From NCBI RefSeq assembly GCF_037076565.1, contig NZ_AP029028.1, forward strand, positions 3,348,001 through 3,412,000: DNA of 64,000 bases, written 5' to 3'. The translations under genes and the position numbers were made by a program. The notes under the pieces were generated by a model. That model was not told the DNA's origin and searched no databases. It saw only the letters and a program-made list of their open reading frames with translations. Positions within the stretch are counted from its first letter, which is position 1; each line of letters opens with the position of its first letter. Positions 42,653 to 53,296 of the stretch are shown in pieces. Origin of the DNA: Herbaspirillum sp. DW155 (GTDB lineage: Bacteria; Pseudomonadota; Gammaproteobacteria; Burkholderiales; Burkholderiaceae_D).

Positions 42653-44920
42653 CTATCGGCGCCCTGGCCGCTCCACTGCTCCCCGCGCTTCAAACCCTAC
42701 GCGCGCCAGTTCTTTGCCGCCCTTATCCTGCAAGACCAGCACATGCTTTCCCGGCCAGGGCATCCAGTCGAAGTCCATCTCTTCTTCTGCCAAGGCGGAT
42801 GCGCCGACGGCCGCCTTCTGCGCCTTCACCCGCCCCGCCTGCATGACCGCCTGCGGCATCAGCTTGCCATCGAGCACCCAGCGGCTGCCCGCCGGGGCGC
42901 CCTGGGCACGGACGCGAATGCGTTGACGCGCGGGGGGGATATCGGGATCAAGCGCCACCAGCAGCCCTGCGGTCGGATAAATAATGGCCGGACGAATATC
43001 GCGCGCATGCGCCAGCCGGATCTCCGCCTGTGCTGTGCCCGGTAAAAAGTATTCGGTGCGGGCCGCTTCCACATCCTGTTCATAACGGATCGTCTGCGCC
43101 TGCACACCCGCAGGTCGGGCGGGCGGCCCGTTCCCGGCAGCCCGGCTGGCGCTGCGCCCGCGCTCATGCAGATATTGCATGACCTCCTGCCACACCGGTG
43201 CCGCACCGGTCACGCCTGACACGTCCCACATCGGCGCCCCGGAGGCATTGCCGACCCATACGCCCACCGTATAACGCGAGGAGTAGCCGACACACCAGTT
43301 GTCGCGCATGTCCTTGGAGGTGCCGGTCTTGACTGCCGTCCAGATGCGCGTGGACAGCGCATTCTCCAGCCCGAAGGTACGGGCGCGGGCGCTGCGGTCG
43401 GAGAGGATGTCGCCGACGATCCAGGCCGCATCGGCATCCATCACCTGCGCGGCGCGCGCTGGCGTGCGTGCTTCATCGAGGCGCGTGCGCAAGGGCGTAT
43501 AGCGTCCTTGATTGGCCAGCACGCGATAGGCATTGGCCAGGTTGGCCAGCGTGACGTCGGCGCTGCCCAGTGCCAGGCTGTAGCCGTAGTAATCGCCGCT
43601 CTCGCGCAGGTTGAAACCCAGCGCCTGCAAGCGACGGAAGAAACGCTCGGGCGTGACCATCACCAGCGTGCGCACAGCGGGGATATTGAGCGAGGAGCCC
43701 AGCGAGGTGCGCAGGCTGACCAGTCCCTTGTATTGCTTGTCGTAGTTCTGCGGAATGTAGAGCCCGGCCGAGGTGGCAAGATTGACGGGTGAATCATCCA
43801 GCAGGGACGCGGCCGTCAGCCACTTTTTTTCGATGGCCAGTTCATAGAGAAAAGGCTTCAACGTCGAGCCCGCCTGTCGTTGCGCCACGACCCCATCCAC
43901 ATTGGTGGCTGCCGACAACGGGCCGCTGGAACCGACCCAAGCCAATACTTCGCCAGTGGCATTGTCGATGACGATGACGGCACCATCCTCGATATTGCGC
44001 TCGGCCAGTCCGGCCAGTTGATGACGCAAAGCCTGAGTGGCAAAGCGCTGCAATTGCGCGTCCAGCGTGGACCGCAATTGCTGTCCGGGTGCATTCAACA
44101 GCTTGCGTGCCAGATGCGGCGCAAGCTGCGGCGAATCACTCGTACCAGGCAAATCACGCCTGGCCGACACGCGCGCCAACGCCAGTTCGGTGCGGCCATC
44201 CATGCCGTTGCACTGCTCGCCTGCGCCCTCTTCCTTCAAGATGGCGCAGGCGCGTTCGGCCACACGGCGCGGCGTCGCGCTGGGCGCACGGATCAAGGCG
44301 ACCGCGATGGCGGCCTCACCCTGATCGAGTCCACTCGGATGTTTGCCGAACATCACGCGCGACAGGGCATGCACGCCCACCAGCTCACCCCGGAAGGCCA
44401 CCAGGTTGAGGTAGGCCTCCAGTATCTGGTCCTTGCGCCAGTTGCGCTCCAGCGATTGTGCGATCCACGCCTGCGAAAGCTTTTGCGTGAGCGAACGCGC
44501 ACCGGACTTGCGGCGCAGATCGTCATAGATCAAACCCGCCAGTTGCATCGTGATGGTGGAGGCACCGCGTGTCTTCGTATTCCACAGATTGCCCCAGGCC
44601 GAGGCGGCGACCGCGCTCCAGTCGATGCCGCTGTGCTGGTAGAAGCGCCGGTCCTCGGAGGCGATCAGGGCATGCCGCAGCGCCGGAGACACATCCTCGA
44701 CGTTGACCCAGGACAATTTGCGCTCGTCCATGTTCACGCGCATACGCTGCAGCAGCTCGCCGTTGCGGTCCAGCAGACTGGCCTCGGACGGCAGGAAGTC
44801 GCGCTGTACTTCGCTGAACGAGGGCAGGGCACTGGCCGCTGTCGGCATCAGCAAGGCCAGCACCAGCGCGCTCATCGAAACAAGCGCGCCGGACCGCACG
44901 CTGCAGACGCTCATGCGCAT
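42653..44920 (-). CDS. pbpC: penicillin-binding protein 1C
   Basis: A 755-residue bifunctional murein synthase. The N-terminal signal anchor is followed by a GT51 glycosyltransferase domain (LIASEDRRFYQHSGIDW, then RGASTITMQLA). The transpeptidase domain has SxxK in QAGSTLKPF, SxN in GSSLNIP and KTG in VKTGTSKDMRDNWCVGY. The C-terminal BiPBP_C-like domain ends in a beta-rich tail. The ATG at 44920 overlaps the stop of the macroglobulin gene (TGATG); a GTG at 44923 is also possible. PbpC with an alpha-2-macroglobulin is a conserved pair thought to repair the wall after attack while inhibiting the attacker's proteases. Confidence 0.92.
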   Translation of the reverse strand: MRMSVCSVRSGALVSMSALVLALLMPTAASALPSFSEVQRDFLPSEASLLDRNGELLQRMRVNMDERKLSWVNVEDVSPALRHALIASEDRRFYQHSGIDWSAVAASAWGNLWNTKTRGASTITMQLAGLIYDDLRRKSGARSLTQKLSQAWIAQSLERNWRKDQILEAYLNLVAFRGELVGVHALSRVMFGKHPSGLDQGEAAIAVALIRAPSATPRRVAERACAILKEEGAGEQCNGMDGRTELALARVSARRDLPGTSDSPQLAPHLARKLLNAPGQQLRSTLDAQLQRFATQALRHQLAGLAERNIEDGAVIVIDNATGEVLAWVGSSGPLSAATNVDGVVAQRQAGSTLKPFLYELAIEKKWLTAASLLDDSPVNLATSAGLYIPQNYDKQYKGLVSLRTSLGSSLNIPAVRTLVMVTPERFFRRLQALGFNLRESGDYYGYSLALGSADVTLANLANAYRVLANQGRYTPLRTRLDEARTPARAAQVMDADAAWIVGDILSDRSARARTFGLENALSTRIWTAVKTGTSKDMRDNWCVGYSSRYTVGVWVGNASGAPMWDVSGVTGAAPVWQEVMQYLHERGRSASRAAGNGPPARPAGVQAQTIRYEQDVEAARTEYFLPGTAQAEIRLAHARDIRPAIIYPTAGLLVALDPDIPPARQRIRVRAQGAPAGSRWVLDGKLMPQAVMQAGRVKAQKAAVGASALAEEEMDFDWMPWPGKHVLVLQDKGGKELARVGFEARGAVERPGRR

Positions 44921-47900
44921 CACTGCGCCGCCTTCACGACCAGCTTGCCATTGGGTACTTCACCGAACATCTCGGGCGCATACATCGCCTCCACCCGCGT
45001 GGGCGGCAGATTGAATTCACCCGCATTGTTCAGGCGCACCGTGTAGCTGATGCTGGTGCGGCCCTTGGGCATGGCTTCGTAATACGCGCGATAGGCTTCG
45101 AAGCTGCGCTCTTCATAGGCCAGCCAGCCCATGCCACGGTCACGCGGGGCATCCTGCTTGCCTTGGGCAATAGCAGAATCGCGGCCGAGTCCGGAGCCCA
45201 GCAAGGTCGCCCCACCCGGTACCGGATCGCTCACCACGACCCAGGTCATCTCGGCTTGCGCATCGATGTCCAGCGTCACACGCAGCACATCGCCGCGTGT
45301 ATAGACACCGGCCTGCTTCTGCTCGATGGCCTCGACCTTGCGGGTGATGCGATAGCCGGCGGCGAAAGGCTGCTTCAACGGCACCGCCGCCAGGCTCTGC
45401 AGCGTGACCCACGGCTTGCCGTTGCCCTCTTGCGCCAGGCGCACGCTGCCACCTTGCGCATTGCCTTCCGGCCAGGGCAACTGCAGCTTGCCGCCATTGG
45501 CTGCGCCGCTCCAGGCCAGGCTCTGGGTAGCGGTGCTGGCGCCGTTCTGTTCCAGCGTGGCGCGGGTGATGCCGGTGACCGCTTCGGATTCGAACTTGCG
45601 CGCGAATTTCTCCAGCGCGAGGCTGCCCCAGACGTTGGCGGTGGTGGTGCTCCAGTGGCCGCGCTGCTGGCGGCCGATGGCGCCGGCGATCAAACGCGGC
45701 ATGTCCTCGCGCCAGGCCGGATTGTTCAACTCCAGCAGGATCAGGCGGTTGGCATTGGCGTCGCCACTGCTCATGAGCCACCACCAGTAATCGCCCTCTT
45801 CATTGGAGAAACCCATGCGCGTGCCCTGGAAATTCAGGCGGGCGCGCAGGATCTGCTCGGCCTCGTCCAGCTTCTTCTGCCGCTCCGGAATGTTGGCGAC
45901 ACGCTGCAGGATGCCGATCCAGTCCAGCAGGCCCGAGGTGGGCCAGGTGTTGGGATTGATCTGCAGCGAGCCCAGCATTGCGGGCTGCACGCGGTTGTAG
46001 CGCGACAGCGCTTCGAGGGCGGCCAGCTTGCGCACGTCGAGGTCCTTCTGCGGTGACCAGAAATCGCGCATCACCTTGCCCTCCACGAAGGCCGCCAGAC
46101 CATCGAGCATCTTGTCGCGGCTGGCTTGCGGAATGGCATAGCCGGCTTCGTTGGTGGCGGCCAGCAGATAGGCCGTCAGCGTATCGCTGCCGCGGCGTGC
46201 GCCACTATCGGCAGGCGGGAAGTAATACGCCAGGCCATCGCCATCCAGATAGGTCGGCAGGTCAGCCGCGATCTTTTGCCAGGCGGCCTCATCGCGCAGG
46301 CCGATGGCCTTGGAGGTCTTCTGCTCCAGGCAGGCGAAGGGATAGTTGATGAAATAGCGCGTCAACGCATCGCTGCCACCGGCCAGGCTGGGCTTGAGCG
46401 AGAGCGCGAGTCCGCCGCGTCCCGGCAGGCTGTCGGCGGGACGCGCCACATTGATGGCGGCACTCTTGTCCAGCTGGAACAGCGTGGCCTGCTGCACCGT
46501 GACCGGCACCGCAGGAACCACGCGCTGGGTGAACTTCATCGCATCGCGGGCGTTCTGGCCGCCCTGCTCCTGGGCGCTGATTTCCCATGCGAGCTGGCTG
46601 ATGCCTTCCGGCGTCTGCACCGGCCACATGACTTCGGCCGACTGTCCGGCCGCAATCTTCACCTCACGCTCGGGCAGCGTCAGCGTGCTCGTGGCAGTGC
46701 CGCCCTGAGCGCGTGCAGCGACCTTGATCGTCATATCGTGCGTGGTGGTGTTGCGCACGGTAACGCTGCCGTTGAAACTGTCGCCCTCGCGCACCAGTGG
46801 CGGCAGGCCGGAGATGACCTGCACATCCTGCGTGGAGCGGATGCTGATGCTGCCGGTGCCGAAATCGCTGACGCCATTTTCGGCGATGGCGACGATACGG
46901 AAGGACGTCAGCGCATCATTGAGCGGCACATCAAGTTGCGCCCTGCCCTCGGCATCCAGCGTGACATTGGGCTTCCAGACCAGCAGGGTATCGAACAGTT
47001 CTCGCGTGGGCGCACGGCCGCCGCCACCACCGGCAGGCGTGGCCTTCTTGCCGTAGTGGCGCTTGCCGACCACCTGCATCTGGGCTGTCGAGGTCTCCAC
47101 GCCATAGCTGCGCCGTTGCAGCATGGCGCGCAGCACATCCCAGCTGCCGTTGGGCTGCAACTCCAGCAGGGCCTCATCGACCGCAGCCAGTGCGAATTCG
47201 CCGCCGGCAGCGGGCTTGCCGTTGGGCAGTTTCACTTGCACCTGTACCTTGGCCGTGGCGCGGATGGGATAAGCCGGCTTGTCGGTACTGACGGCCACTT
47301 GCAGGCGATGGCCCGCATCGCCGACGTTGATTTCGGCGATGCCGAATTTCCAGGCCGGTTTGGAGAGATCGACGATGGGACCTGGTCCCTGGTACTCGCG
47401 GAATTCATGCCACCAGTTGATCGGCTCCTTCCAGCCCCAGAGGAAGAAGGAATACCATGGCACCTCGCGCATGCGGCCACGCACGGCCAGTACCGACACA
47501 TAAACATTGGGACCGTATTCGGCCTTGATCGGCACGCTGATGCTCGGATCCTGACCCGACAGCCGGACCACGCGCGTATCGATCACACCCTCGCGCTCCA
47601 CTGCTACCAGGGCGGTAGCGTAGCGGAAGGGCATGCGCACCTGGAAGGTGGCGGTTTCGCCCGGCTGGTAATTCTTTTTCTCGGGCAGGATATCGATGCG
47701 GTCCTGGTTCTCGCCATCGAACCAGACTTCGCCGCGGCCTGTCACCCACACCGAGGAACGCGCGGACGCCGCGTTGCCATTGCCATCCCTGGCGCTGGCG
47801 ATCAGGTCCACATTGCCTGCTTCGGCCAGTTCGGTCTCGCAGGTGAACATGCCGTGCTGATCGCTCTTGCCCGCGCACAGCTTGCCGAGGTCCTGCTTGC

Positions 47901-50784
47901 TCTCGTCGTTTTCATAAGCATAGAAACCACCCACCATACGCTTGCGATGTGAATTGGTCTTGCGCGCGAGACCACGGATTTCCACCGGCACGTTTGCCTG
48001 TGGCTGGCCGCTGGTGTTGAGGGTGACAGCGGTGAGCGTGAGCTTCTTCTTCACCGAGACCCAGTTGCCGGTACGTAGGCCGACCACCACCGCCGCAGGC
48101 CACAGCGGCGTGACGGTGGAGATGGTCTGTACTTCGCCGTTGGGATCGCTGTAGGTCATCTCGGTGAGCAATTCCTGCGGGCGTTGCAGCGCGGGCAGCT
48201 TGCCGATGACAGCGCGGCCGGCGCCATTCTTGTCGAGCGTGACGGCGAGCTTGTCGGCGACGATCTTCTGGTCATCGGCATTGCTGTCGTCATCGCTGCG
48301 CGGCGCATCGAAGGAGAAGCCATCGTAGCCCGCGATATTGACTGAACGCGAACGCAACAACGAGGACACCTGCACCGCCTGGTTGGCCGCGGCGCCGCCA
48401 TTGATGTAGTTCAGCTGCAGGTCCAGCGGCAGTTCCTTGATGGCCACCTGTGCGCCCTTGGGCGGGGTGATGCGTCCCTGCATCAGCGGCAGGCGGAATT
48501 CCTCCACGCGGAAAGTACCGGTGGCGTAGCTGGGGCCTCCATAGCCACCCTCGTCCTCGCCCGCATCGGACTGGCCGCCCGTATTCGCATTGACCTTGCC
48601 GTGGTCGAGTACGACCTCGTAAGTACCCAGCCTGGCTTCCTTGGGCAGGACGAAAGTGGACTCTGCGCTCTTGTTGGCGCGCCAGGTGAGCGGGAACTGG
48701 TATTGCTGGCCGCTGCCGAGATGGCTGATGCGAATGCGCGTGGGCAGGTCTTCCTTGCGCACCAGACCGAAGCCCTGCAGGGTCTCGGTACGGATCACGT
48801 GCTTCATCGAGACCGTCTCCCCGGCGCGGAACAGGGTGCGGTCGAAGATGGTGGTGGCGCGCGTGGTAAGCGACTTGTCCATGTCGGTGGGCAGGTTGAA
48901 ACGCCAGGATTCGATGCCCTCGTTCCAGGAGGTCAGCGCGAAGGCCATGTCCTGGCGGCCCTTCTCATCGGTCTTGCGGGCGCTCACGAACAGGCCGGTG
49001 ATCTTGTCGGCGTTGTCGGCACTGTAGCCACGACTGGCACAGGCGTCGTCGAGGGCCGGCATCATGGCCACGCCATTGGCGTTGGTCTTGCCCTGCCAGA
49101 GCTGGGTGCCGTCGCAATTGGAGACGCGAACGTCGGCATCGGCCACCGGCCTGGCATCATCCAGCCGGGTCACCCAGACTGCGCCATTGGCACGGCCCAG
49201 CTTGACATGCACCGACAGGTTGGTCACCAAGGCGCTGGTGCGCACGTACATGGGCTGCGGCTTGCCCAGCAGCGACGCACCCAGCTTCTGCGATTCCAGT
49301 TCGACCACGTAGAAGCCGGGATCTTTCAACGGAATGCCGATCACTTCGAAAGGCCACTCGCCGTCCTTGAGATCCTTCTGCGCGGGCAGATCGAGTTTCT
49401 TTGCGCCCGGCTCCTTGTCCAGCAGGCTGATGCTGCGGGTATCCACCTTCTTGGGATCGCCCCATTTTTCGTGATACTTGTTCAGGCGCGTGAGCCAGGC
49501 GATGACCGCCTTGTCGCCATCGACCTTGAGGTCGGCCACCTGCCCCGGCATGGCGCGGCCATCCTTGCCACGCACCTGCAGACCGGCTTCCACACGGCGC
49601 AGCGTCACCGGCAGCGTGGGGTCGGCATTGAGTTCGATGATGCCGAACGGGGCCGCCGGGAATTTGGCCAGCGGCGGGAAACCGGCCAGCGCCGACTTGA
49701 GCGGGAAAGCGCCCGCATTGGCCAGCGTGCGGCCATCCTCATCCTTGAAGCCGGACGGCAGGCTGATGGTGAATTCGGACTTCTCCGGGAAGGGCGGCTT
49801 GAAGCGCAGCTCGCGCACCGCTTCGTCCTTGTCGCCTTCCAGCGTGGGCTTGATCTTGCCGGTGGTGGCGTTCATCACCACTTGCTCGGCCAGCTTGCGC
49901 GGCACCGGCGCCGAGAACGAGAGCGTCACCGGAAGAATCGGCGAGCAGGCCGCATTGGCATTCTCGCGCTGGCACGACAGGCTGGCGGCAAATTCGCTGC
50001 GCACCTGGAAATTGAATACCTGCGGCTTGGACGTGAGGATGGAAGGCGCATTGGCCGCAGCGATGCCGCGATCCCAGACCAGCTTCACGTGGGCGTCATT
50101 GGGCAGGCGCTGCTGGCATTGCACGATGGTCACCGCAGCCGGGTCCACGCCCTTGGCGAACTCATGCAGCAGCGCCTTGCGGTCGGCTTCGCCAACCGCC
50201 CTGGCGGGAATGCGTTCGTTGATGCCTTCGGCTTCGCAATACACATGTTCGCGCACCGACGTCTCAGTGGCCGGCCCGTTCTGGAACAGGATGAAGGCCT
50301 GGTCTTCGGCGATCTGCGCGCCGCTATAGGGTTGGACCCGGCTCACTGCCGGACCGCCGGTGCTGAACTGGAAGCGGGTCTTGCCGCTGACCGTATTGCC
50401 CGCGACGGAACGCATATCCGCGCGCAAATTGAAACTGCAGCGGGTGCCGGGCGGCAAATCGCGTTCGAAGTCGTAGACCCAGTTCTTGTCATCGGCCCAG
50501 CGCGCGGTGCCGGCGATGGCGCAATCGGCCTCGAAGGGTGAAGCCGCCTTGGGATCGCCGAATCTGACCATCGGTTCGGAGAAGCGCGCCCGCACCTGGC
50601 GGATGCGCTGGACCTCACCCTGCGGCGAGAACGACAGCACGCTGGCATTGGCGGCCAGGGCTGAAGGTGCGATCAGGGCGGAGGCCGTCACCAGGCTGGT
50701 GAGGGCTGCGCCTGCCAGCAGCAGGCCGCGCAGGGCCGATCTCCATGGGCGGCCTGTGGCCGTGCCGTTTTCCGTTTGCTTCAT
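44920..50784 (-). CDS. bacterial alpha-2-macroglobulin (YfhM-like) with thioester
   Basis: A 1,954-residue periplasmic protease trap. The start is the ATG at 50784. The export signal covers about residues 1-44 (LIAPSALAAN). MG-type beta-sandwich domains fill the first 1,200 residues. A bait-like and MG7 stretch follows, and the A2M domain has LPPLVREGD. The thioester motif CLEQ is in NYPFACLEQKTSKA near residue 1485, followed by the alpha-toroid domain. Unlike the E. coli relative, no lipobox is seen near the N-terminus, so it may be soluble. It is translationally coupled to pbpC. Confidence 0.9.
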   Translation of the reverse strand: MKQTENGTATGRPWRSALRGLLLAGAALTSLVTASALIAPSALAANASVLSFSPQGEVQRIRQVRARFSEPMVRFGDPKAASPFEADCAIAGTARWADDKNWVYDFERDLPPGTRCSFNLRADMRSVAGNTVSGKTRFQFSTGGPAVSRVQPYSGAQIAEDQAFILFQNGPATETSVREHVYCEAEGINERIPARAVGEADRKALLHEFAKGVDPAAVTIVQCQQRLPNDAHVKLVWDRGIAAANAPSILTSKPQVFNFQVRSEFAASLSCQRENANAACSPILPVTLSFSAPVPRKLAEQVVMNATTGKIKPTLEGDKDEAVRELRFKPPFPEKSEFTISLPSGFKDEDGRTLANAGAFPLKSALAGFPPLAKFPAAPFGIIELNADPTLPVTLRRVEAGLQVRGKDGRAMPGQVADLKVDGDKAVIAWLTRLNKYHEKWGDPKKVDTRSISLLDKEPGAKKLDLPAQKDLKDGEWPFEVIGIPLKDPGFYVVELESQKLGASLLGKPQPMYVRTSALVTNLSVHVKLGRANGAVWVTRLDDARPVADADVRVSNCDGTQLWQGKTNANGVAMMPALDDACASRGYSADNADKITGLFVSARKTDEKGRQDMAFALTSWNEGIESWRFNLPTDMDKSLTTRATTIFDRTLFRAGETVSMKHVIRTETLQGFGLVRKEDLPTRIRISHLGSGQQYQFPLTWRANKSAESTFVLPKEARLGTYEVVLDHGKVNANTGGQSDAGEDEGGYGGPSYATGTFRVEEFRLPLMQGRITPPKGAQVAIKELPLDLQLNYINGGAAANQAVQVSSLLRSRSVNIAGYDGFSFDAPRSDDDSNADDQKIVADKLAVTLDKNGAGRAVIGKLPALQRPQELLTEMTYSDPNGEVQTISTVTPLWPAAVVVGLRTGNWVSVKKKLTLTAVTLNTSGQPQANVPVEIRGLARKTNSHRKRMVGGFYAYENDESKQDLGKLCAGKSDQHGMFTCETELAEAGNVDLIASARDGNGNAASARSSVWVTGRGEVWFDGENQDRIDILPEKKNYQPGETATFQVRMPFRYATALVAVEREGVIDTRVVRLSGQDPSISVPIKAEYGPNVYVSVLAVRGRMREVPWYSFFLWGWKEPINWWHEFREYQGPGPIVDLSKPAWKFGIAEINVGDAGHRLQVAVSTDKPAYPIRATAKVQVQVKLPNGKPAAGGEFALAAVDEALLELQPNGSWDVLRAMLQRRSYGVETSTAQMQVVGKRHYGKKATPAGGGGGRAPTRELFDTLLVWKPNVTLDAEGRAQLDVPLNDALTSFRIVAIAENGVSDFGTGSISIRSTQDVQVISGLPPLVREGDSFNGSVTVRNTTTHDMTIKVAARAQGGTATSTLTLPEREVKIAAGQSAEVMWPVQTPEGISQLAWEISAQEQGGQNARDAMKFTQRVVPAVPVTVQQATLFQLDKSAAINVARPADSLPGRGGLALSLKPSLAGGSDALTRYFINYPFACLEQKTSKAIGLRDEAAWQKIAADLPTYLDGDGLAYYFPPADSGARRGSDTLTAYLLAATNEAGYAIPQASRDKMLDGLAAFVEGKVMRDFWSPQKDLDVRKLAALEALSRYNRVQPAMLGSLQINPNTWPTSGLLDWIGILQRVANIPERQKKLDEAEQILRARLNFQGTRMGFSNEEGDYWWWLMSSGDANANRLILLELNNPAWREDMPRLIAGAIGRQQRGHWSTTTANVWGSLALEKFARKFESEAVTGITRATLEQNGASTATQSLAWSGAANGGKLQLPWPEGNAQGGSVRLAQEGNGKPWVTLQSLAAVPLKQPFAAGYRITRKVEAIEQKQAGVYTRGDVLRVTLDIDAQAEMTWVVVSDPVPGGATLLGSGLGRDSAIAQGKQDAPRDRGMGWLAYEERSFEAYRAYYEAMPKGRTSISYTVRLNNAGEFNLPPTRVEAMYAPEMFGEVPNGKLVVKAAQ

Positions 50785-50888
50785 CTTGTTCTCTCCGGAT
50801 CAATCTTGTCTTGATGACGGCCACAGGTTCCTTCCCCCTGACGGCGATGCTGGCGCTCAGACTGGAATAACGGCAAAACGTTTCCGAT

Positions 50889-51770
50889 TTATAGCTTGCA
50901 TTGCAAAAAATCGAGGAAGCAACTGATGCGGCGTGACAGGCGGGTGTTGTGGTAATACACCGCCGATATCTTCTGGCGAAAGCCGCTGTCGTAGTGATCC
51001 AGCACACGGACCAGACGCCCCGCCGCCAGGTCGGCATCGGTCATGAAGGCGGACAGGCAGGCGATGCCTTGTCCCTGCAGCGCCAGATGGCGGATGGTTT
51101 CGCCGCTGGAGGCGCGGATCGCCGGCCTTACCTGGTAGCGGTCACCTGCGGTGTGGCGCAACGGCCAGTGGTTGAGGCTGTCGGGCTGGGAAAAGCCGAT
51201 CAGCTGGTGCTGTTCCAGCGCCTCCACCGATTCGGGGGCGCCATGACGGGCCAGGTAGTCCGGACTGGCGACGATGTTCAGACGGGACGAAGTGAGGGGC
51301 CGCGCATGCAGGGTGGAATCCTGCAATTCGCCGATGCGGATGGCAATGTCCACACGCTGCTCCACCAGATCGATGAAGCGGTCATGGGTGGTCAGCTCCA
51401 GTTCGATGTCGGGATAGGCGGCGCGGAAGGCGCCCACATGCGGTACCACACAGTGCAGCATGAAAGGCACGGCGGCGTCCACGCGCAGTTTGCCGACCGG
51501 TTTGCGGCTGCGCATGCGTACGGTGTCTGCGGCCTGCTCCATGGCGGCCAGGATGGCGCGCGCCTGCTCCAGGAAGGCTTCGCCCTCTTCGGTCAGCTCC
51601 ATGCGGCGCGTGGTGCGGGTCAGGAGCCTGGCCCCCAGCTTGTCTTCCAGACGCGACAATGCGCGGCTCACGCCCGAGGTGGTCTGTTCCAATACTTCGG
51701 CTGCAGCCGACAGGGTGCCGGCTTCCACGACGGCGACGAAGGTACGCAATTCCTCCGATTGAATCGTCAT
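50889..51770 (-). CDS. LysR-family transcriptional regulator
   Basis: A 293-residue regulator with the usual winged helix in residues 1-60 (LRTFVAVVEAGTLSAAAEVL, then SRALSRLEDKLGARLL) and a substrate-binding domain after residue 90. It is transcribed away from the MFS gene at 51905, with 134 bases between them, so it probably controls that exporter. It belongs to the large group with a TRRMELTEEGEAF linker helix. The inducer is unknown. Confidence 0.9.
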   Translation of the reverse strand: MTIQSEELRTFVAVVEAGTLSAAAEVLEQTTSGVSRALSRLEDKLGARLLTRTTRRMELTEEGEAFLEQARAILAAMEQAADTVRMRSRKPVGKLRVDAAVPFMLHCVVPHVGAFRAAYPDIELELTTHDRFIDLVEQRVDIAIRIGELQDSTLHARPLTSSRLNIVASPDYLARHGAPESVEALEQHQLIGFSQPDSLNHWPLRHTAGDRYQVRPAIRASSGETIRHLALQGQGIACLSAFMTDADLAAGRLVRVLDHYDSGFRQKISAVYYHNTRLSRRISCFLDFLQCKL

Positions 51771-51904
51771 TGTTGACTCCAGATCAAATATTCTTTGATT
51801 GTAAGGGCATTTTTCTCAACAAAGACGGCGCGCACAATCCTTCATATCGCTGGCAATCCATCACCGATGGACCAGCCTGAACCCCTCACTCCACAAGGAT
51901 TGCC

Positions 51905-53104
51905 ATGCCAATTGCACTTTGGGCGCTGACCATCAGCGCCTTCGCCATCGGGACTACCGAGTTCGTCATCATGGGTCTGCTGCCGCAGGTCGCCACCAAT
52001 CTGGGCGTGAGCCTGTCCTCGGCCGGTCTGCTGGTAACCGGCTATGCGCTGGGCGTATTCGTGGGCGCCCCGTTGGTCACGGCGACCACCGGACGCCTGC
52101 CGCGCAAGACCTTGCTGATCGCCTTGATGGTGGTCTTCGTGGTGGGCAACCTGGCCTGCGCCATCGCGCCGGGCTATGCCACGCTGATGATCGGGCGCGT
52201 GGTGGCTTCCTTCGCCCATGGCGCCTTCTTCGGCGTTGGTTCGGTGGTGGCCACCAGCCTGGTGCCCAAGGAAAAGCAGGCCTCCGCCATCGCCCTGATG
52301 TTCACCGGCCTGACGGTGGCCAACGTGCTGGGCGTCCCCTTCGGCACCTGGCTGGGCCAGAGTTATGGCTGGCGCGCTACCTTCTGGGCGGTGACCGCCA
52401 TCGGCGTGATCGCGCTGGCCGCCACGGCCGTGCTGGTGCCGCGCTCGCAAGGCGGAGACGAAGCCGACTTCGGCCAGGAAGTGCGCGTGCTGATGCGCCC
52501 GCAGGTCATGCTGGGGCTGCTGATGACGGTACTGGGCTTTGGCGGCGTGTTCGCGGCCTTCACCTATATCGCCCCGATCCTGACGGACATCAGCGGTTTT
52601 CCGCCCTCTGCGGTCTCGCCCATCCTGTTGCTGTTCGGCCTGGGACTGGTGATCGGCAACCTGGCCGGCGGCAAGCTGGCTGACCGGAAGCTCATGGCCA
52701 CCCTGCTGGGTAGCCTGGTGCTGCTGGCGGTGGTGCTGGTGCTGTTCGGACTGACCAATGAAAACAAGATCGCCGCCATCATCGGCGTGGGCCTGATGGG
52801 CATAGCAGCGTTCGCCACCGTGCCGCCGCTGCAGATGCGCGTGCTGGAAAAGGCGACCGGTGCGCCCAACCTGGCCTCGTCGGCCAACATCGCCGCCTTC
52901 AACCTGGGCAATGCGGCCGGGGCCTGGCTGGGTGGTGTGACCATCGATCATGGACCGGGGCTGCATGCGGTGCCTTACGTTGCAGCACTGCTGCCGCTGG
53001 CAGGCATCGTGGTGGCGCTGATGAGCTGGAAGATGGACGCCAGCCCGGCCGCACTGTCCCGCGCGAACGCACCACCAGCTGCTGATCCCCGGAGAGCGCC
53101 ATGA
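51905..53104 (+). CDS. MFS transporter, AraJ/drug-H+ antiporter type
   Basis: A 399-residue, 12-segment major facilitator. The N-terminus (LWALTISAFAIGTTEFVIMGLLPQVATNLGV) and the segment GYALGVFVGAPLVTATTGRLPRKTLL are hallmarks of the DHA1 arabinose-efflux-like group. It probably exports sugars, drugs or metabolites. The divergent LysR gene is the likely regulator. The last four bases carry an ATG for a 13-codon frame that soon stops, probably a relic or chance. A strong two-way terminator follows at 53230. Confidence 0.9.
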   Translation: MPIALWALTISAFAIGTTEFVIMGLLPQVATNLGVSLSSAGLLVTGYALGVFVGAPLVTATTGRLPRKTLLIALMVVFVVGNLACAIAPGYATLMIGRVVASFAHGAFFGVGSVVATSLVPKEKQASAIALMFTGLTVANVLGVPFGTWLGQSYGWRATFWAVTAIGVIALAATAVLVPRSQGGDEADFGQEVRVLMRPQVMLGLLMTVLGFGGVFAAFTYIAPILTDISGFPPSAVSPILLLFGLGLVIGNLAGGKLADRKLMATLLGSLVLLAVVLVLFGLTNENKIAAIIGVGLMGIAAFATVPPLQMRVLEKATGAPNLASSANIAAFNLGNAAGAWLGGVTIDHGPGLHAVPYVAALLPLAGIVVALMSWKMDASPAALSRANAPPAADPRRAP

Positions 53105-53229
53105 GCCATTCCGCAAACGCCACCGCGCCCACATCGCCCTGACGGGGGTTTCCTGCGCTACGATACCTTCAACGAACGCAAGATCATTCCGTCGTCCTGA
53201 AGGGCTGAGCCGGTCATCAACGGACGAAA

Positions 53230-53257
53230 AAAAGAGCTTGCCGCGGCAAGCTCTTTT
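53230..53257. terminator. bidirectional terminator between MFS and phosphoribosyltransferase genes
   Basis: AAAAGAGCTTGCC and its perfect complement meet at a central GC, giving a palindrome with A-run on one side and T-run on the other. It stands between convergent genes and can stop transcription from both sides. Confidence 0.85.
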
Positions 53258-53296
53258 CACGTCTGACATCAGCTTCAATGAATCCAAAGCGAACGA

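Noticed and set aside
53101-53200. Short frames after the MFS gene (MSHSAN start; FLRYDTFNERKI)
   Set aside because: They are too short and interrupted by stops; they could be the relic of a lost gene, but nothing recognisable remains.
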